Notes under the pieces: generated by a model
Seen by the model: the letters and a program-made list of their open reading frames with translations, nothing else
The model's database searches: none
What the model was told of the DNA's origin: nothing
Position numbers and translations under genes: made by a program
Shown here: positions 62,892-64,000 of the stretch, in pieces
How positions within the stretch are numbered: position 1 is the first letter of the stretch
Layout of the letters: each line of letters starts with the position of its first letter
Source of the DNA: Actinotalea endophytica
Lineage (GTDB): Bacteria > Actinomycetota > Actinomycetes > Actinomycetales > Cellulomonadaceae
Assembly: GCF_025717005.1 (NCBI RefSeq)
Contig: NZ_JAOVZU010000001.1
Coordinates: forward strand, 248,001 to 312,000
Direction of reading: 5' to 3'
DNA: 64,000 nt

Positions 62892-63308
62892 TCAGGCGAA
62901 CGGGTCGATGAGCGTCAGGCCGGGGATGCCGGTGAAGTCGGCGGTGTTGCGGGTGGCCAGGGTGGCGTCCTGTGACACGCAGGTCCCGGCGATCTCGGCG
63001 TCGGCGAGGCTGATCGGCCGCCCGGCCTTCTCGCGGTGGACCAGGACGGTCGCGGCCGCCTGGGCGGCGGGTACGTCGTAGACGAGGATCGTGTCGGCGT
63101 AGGCCTCGAGCAGCTGGTGCCAGCGGTCGGTGAGGGTGCGCTGGCGGCGTCCGGCCGGCAGGCGGCTCAGGCCTCGCGCGATCTCCTGGACGGTCACGAC
63201 GCTGATAGTCACCTCGCTCTGGTCGAGCGCGGCCGCCCAGGTGAGTACGCCCGGGTGGGGCTGGTTCTTCATGAGCTCGGAGACGACGTTGGTGTCGGCG
63301 ACGATCAC
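62892..63308 (-). CDS. vapC: PIN-domain toxin, VapC type
   Basis: A 138-residue PIN ribonuclease. Asp5 (VADTNVVSEL), Glu in VQEIARG, and the Asp residues in SLADAEIAG and QDATLATRNTADF make the complete acidic site. VapC toxins cleave tRNA or rRNA when not bound by their antitoxin. The GTG overlaps the stop of the antitoxin gene (GTGA), the usual order. The antitoxin upstream seems to have lost its DNA-binding N-terminus, so control of this toxin may be altered. Confidence 0.92.
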   Translation of the reverse strand: MIVADTNVVSELMKNQPHPGVLTWAAALDQSEVTISVVTVQEIARGLSRLPAGRRQRTLTDRWHQLLEAYADTILVYDVPAAQAAATVLVHREKAGRPISLADAEIAGTCVSQDATLATRNTADFTGIPGLTLIDPFA

Positions 63309-63565
63309 ACGAGGTCCACCTCATGCGAGGCGTCGGTGCGCTCCGGCAGGTCGAGATCGACGCCGCCGTCAGCCCCGAACGACTGGTGAAGCGCGACGAG
63401 GATGTTCGACTCGGGACGGCCCGTCGTGGCGTCGAGGATGGCGTGGAACTCAGCCTGCACAGCCAGCGACCGCGCCGAAACCAGCCCGATCGCTGTATGA
63501 GGCACGCGCCGCTTCGTGATCGGCCCTCGATGGGCAGGCGGTCGTGCGACCATCGAGCGGTGCAC
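63305..63565 (-). pseudogene. VapB/FitA-type antitoxin with missing N-terminal domain
   Basis: The frame gives 86 residues. The C-terminal part (QAEFHAILDATTGRPESNILVALHQ, then GGVDLDLPERTDASHEVDLV) matches the toxin-binding half of FitA/VapB antitoxins. The N-terminal ribbon-helix-helix strand and helix expected there are absent; instead the frame reads unrelated sequence (RVPHTAIGLVSARSLAV). No other frame restores them, so the gene is probably truncated or recombined at about 63480. The product may still bind VapC but not DNA. A shortened start at 63497 or nearby is possible. Confidence 0.65.
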
Positions 63566-64000
63566 AGGCTGGTCTCGCTGTGGTCGCGGGAGTCGACCGG
63601 GGTGGTCGAGCTGGTCGACGCCACCTGGCAGGACGGGGTCGAGTGGCGGCCCGGCGACACGTGGACAGCCTGCTGGGGGCCGTCACTGGTCGCCGACGCA
63701 CCGCCATACCCGGGCGTCGCGGTCCGCACTATCGACTCCAGAGACGCGCCCCGGACTGCCCTGCGGGTGGAGGTGCAGCACACCGCCCCCGAGGGCCGCC
63801 TCCACCGGGTCGCCACCACTGTGATTCGGATCGGTTCCGCTGGCGCCTACCTCAGCGTCGGCGCCACCAGCCTTGAGGTCCCTCTCGCCGGCGGCGACTA
63901 CGACACCGAGGTCTGGGTCGACGCTGCCGAACCTGAGCTCGTCACCCACGTCGGGATCTGGCTACGCGCAAGGACGGGTGAGTGGCCACCCGCCGGGCGC
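63560..64000 (+). CDS. Unknown protein, 3' end outside window
   Basis: A frame open from the GTG at 63560 to the window end gives 147 codons (VHRLVSLWSREST ... GIWLRARTGEWPPAGR). It is beta-rich with alternating hydrophobic residues (GVAVRTIDSRDAPRTALRVEV, then STTSLEV-like strands), and no domain is recognised. It runs divergently from the damaged antitoxin and starts inside that frame's first codons, so a recombination here may have created both ends. It belongs to the presumed island. Confidence 0.55.
   Translation, partial: MHRLVSLWSRESTGVVELVDATWQDGVEWRPGDTWTACWGPSLVADAPPYPGVAVRTIDSRDAPRTALRVEVQHTAPEGRLHRVATTVIRIGSAGAYLSVGATSLEVPLAGGDYDTEVWVDAAEPELVTHVGIWLRARTGEWPPAGR

Noticed and set aside
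63305-63565. Intact antitoxin
   Set aside because: The toxin-binding half is recognisable, but the first 30-35 residues match no ribbon-helix-helix and no alternative frame restores one.

Overview
The window is very GC-rich chromosomal DNA from an actinobacterium. Evidence for this includes an F420/PPOX-type enzyme, a PucR regulator, an ECF sigma with an RskA-type anti-sigma, a DUF6458 protein, a CopD-CtaG fusion, and many genes whose GTG or ATG start lies 6-8 bases after a TANNNT -10 box, as in leaderless actinobacterial transcripts. The genus cannot be fixed from sequence alone. Most of the window is intact, densely packed core and accessory metabolism. The last 3 kb look like the edge of an integrated element.

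Layout. 1-468 is the end of a dienelactone-hydrolase family gene, followed by an esterase (575-1453). 1485-5766 is a DUF4129 / unknown / MoxR / DUF58 / membrane-protein operon. 5847-7780 is a small helical protein followed by a lipase-like hydrolase, converging on a four-helix membrane protein (7737-8117). 8193-9972 holds a HisC-type aminotransferase and an F420/PPOX protein that ends in a 34-bp tandem repeat. 10290-14073 encodes E1 alpha, E1 beta and E2 of a 2-oxoacid dehydrogenase behind a TetR-like operator. 14302-15984 is a secreted phosphoesterase with a candidate PHO box. 16076-20291 is an aldo/keto reductase, a succinate-semialdehyde-type dehydrogenase and a GMC oxidoreductase. 20261-24436 is a drug-exporter-type MFS gene divergent from a CopD-CtaG fusion, with a DosR-like palindrome between them. 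24922-28215 (minus strand) is an anti-sigma / ECF sigma / sortase / DUF4397 surface cluster. 28430-30615 carries a trypsin-like protease with a small protein resembling its N-terminal domain, and an unknown gene.

30616-31273 is a 46-bp tandem-repeat region before an NHL-thioredoxin gene. 33314-34671 is a TetR regulator and a DinB-like protein. 34672-35401 has no gene, but holds a candidate structured RNA with four GNRA-capped hairpins and a strong terminator. 35402-36139 is a lipoprotein. 36330-42199 looks like an ethanolamine-type locus: an Eat permease, a GntR regulator and an AGXT2L-like phospho-lyase, divergent from an APH-fold kinase and a HAD phosphatase. The simplest reading is import, phosphorylation and phospho-lyase cleavage without EutBC. 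42348-46358 carries a sugar MFS, a SecD-head-like protein, and a zinc operon made of a CzrA-like ArsR and a CDF exporter. 47179-54604 is a PucR-controlled catabolic operon. Its first product is a class II aldolase fused to a class III aminotransferase, followed by an FGGY kinase, an FLVCR-like MFS carrier and a hydrolase. This is the strongest candidate in the window for an undescribed pathway.

54682-60943 contains a CoA-binding protein, RtcB, a MASE1-like chimera, a GNAT, a hotdog thioesterase, a hydrolase-LuxR fusion and an MddA/NnrU-like methyltransferase. At 61010-61034 lies a 25-base minus-strand copy of a tRNA-Gly 3' end without the rest of the tRNA. To its right are orphan genes and a VapBC-like pair with a damaged antitoxin, consistent with the boundary of a genomic island that continues beyond the window.
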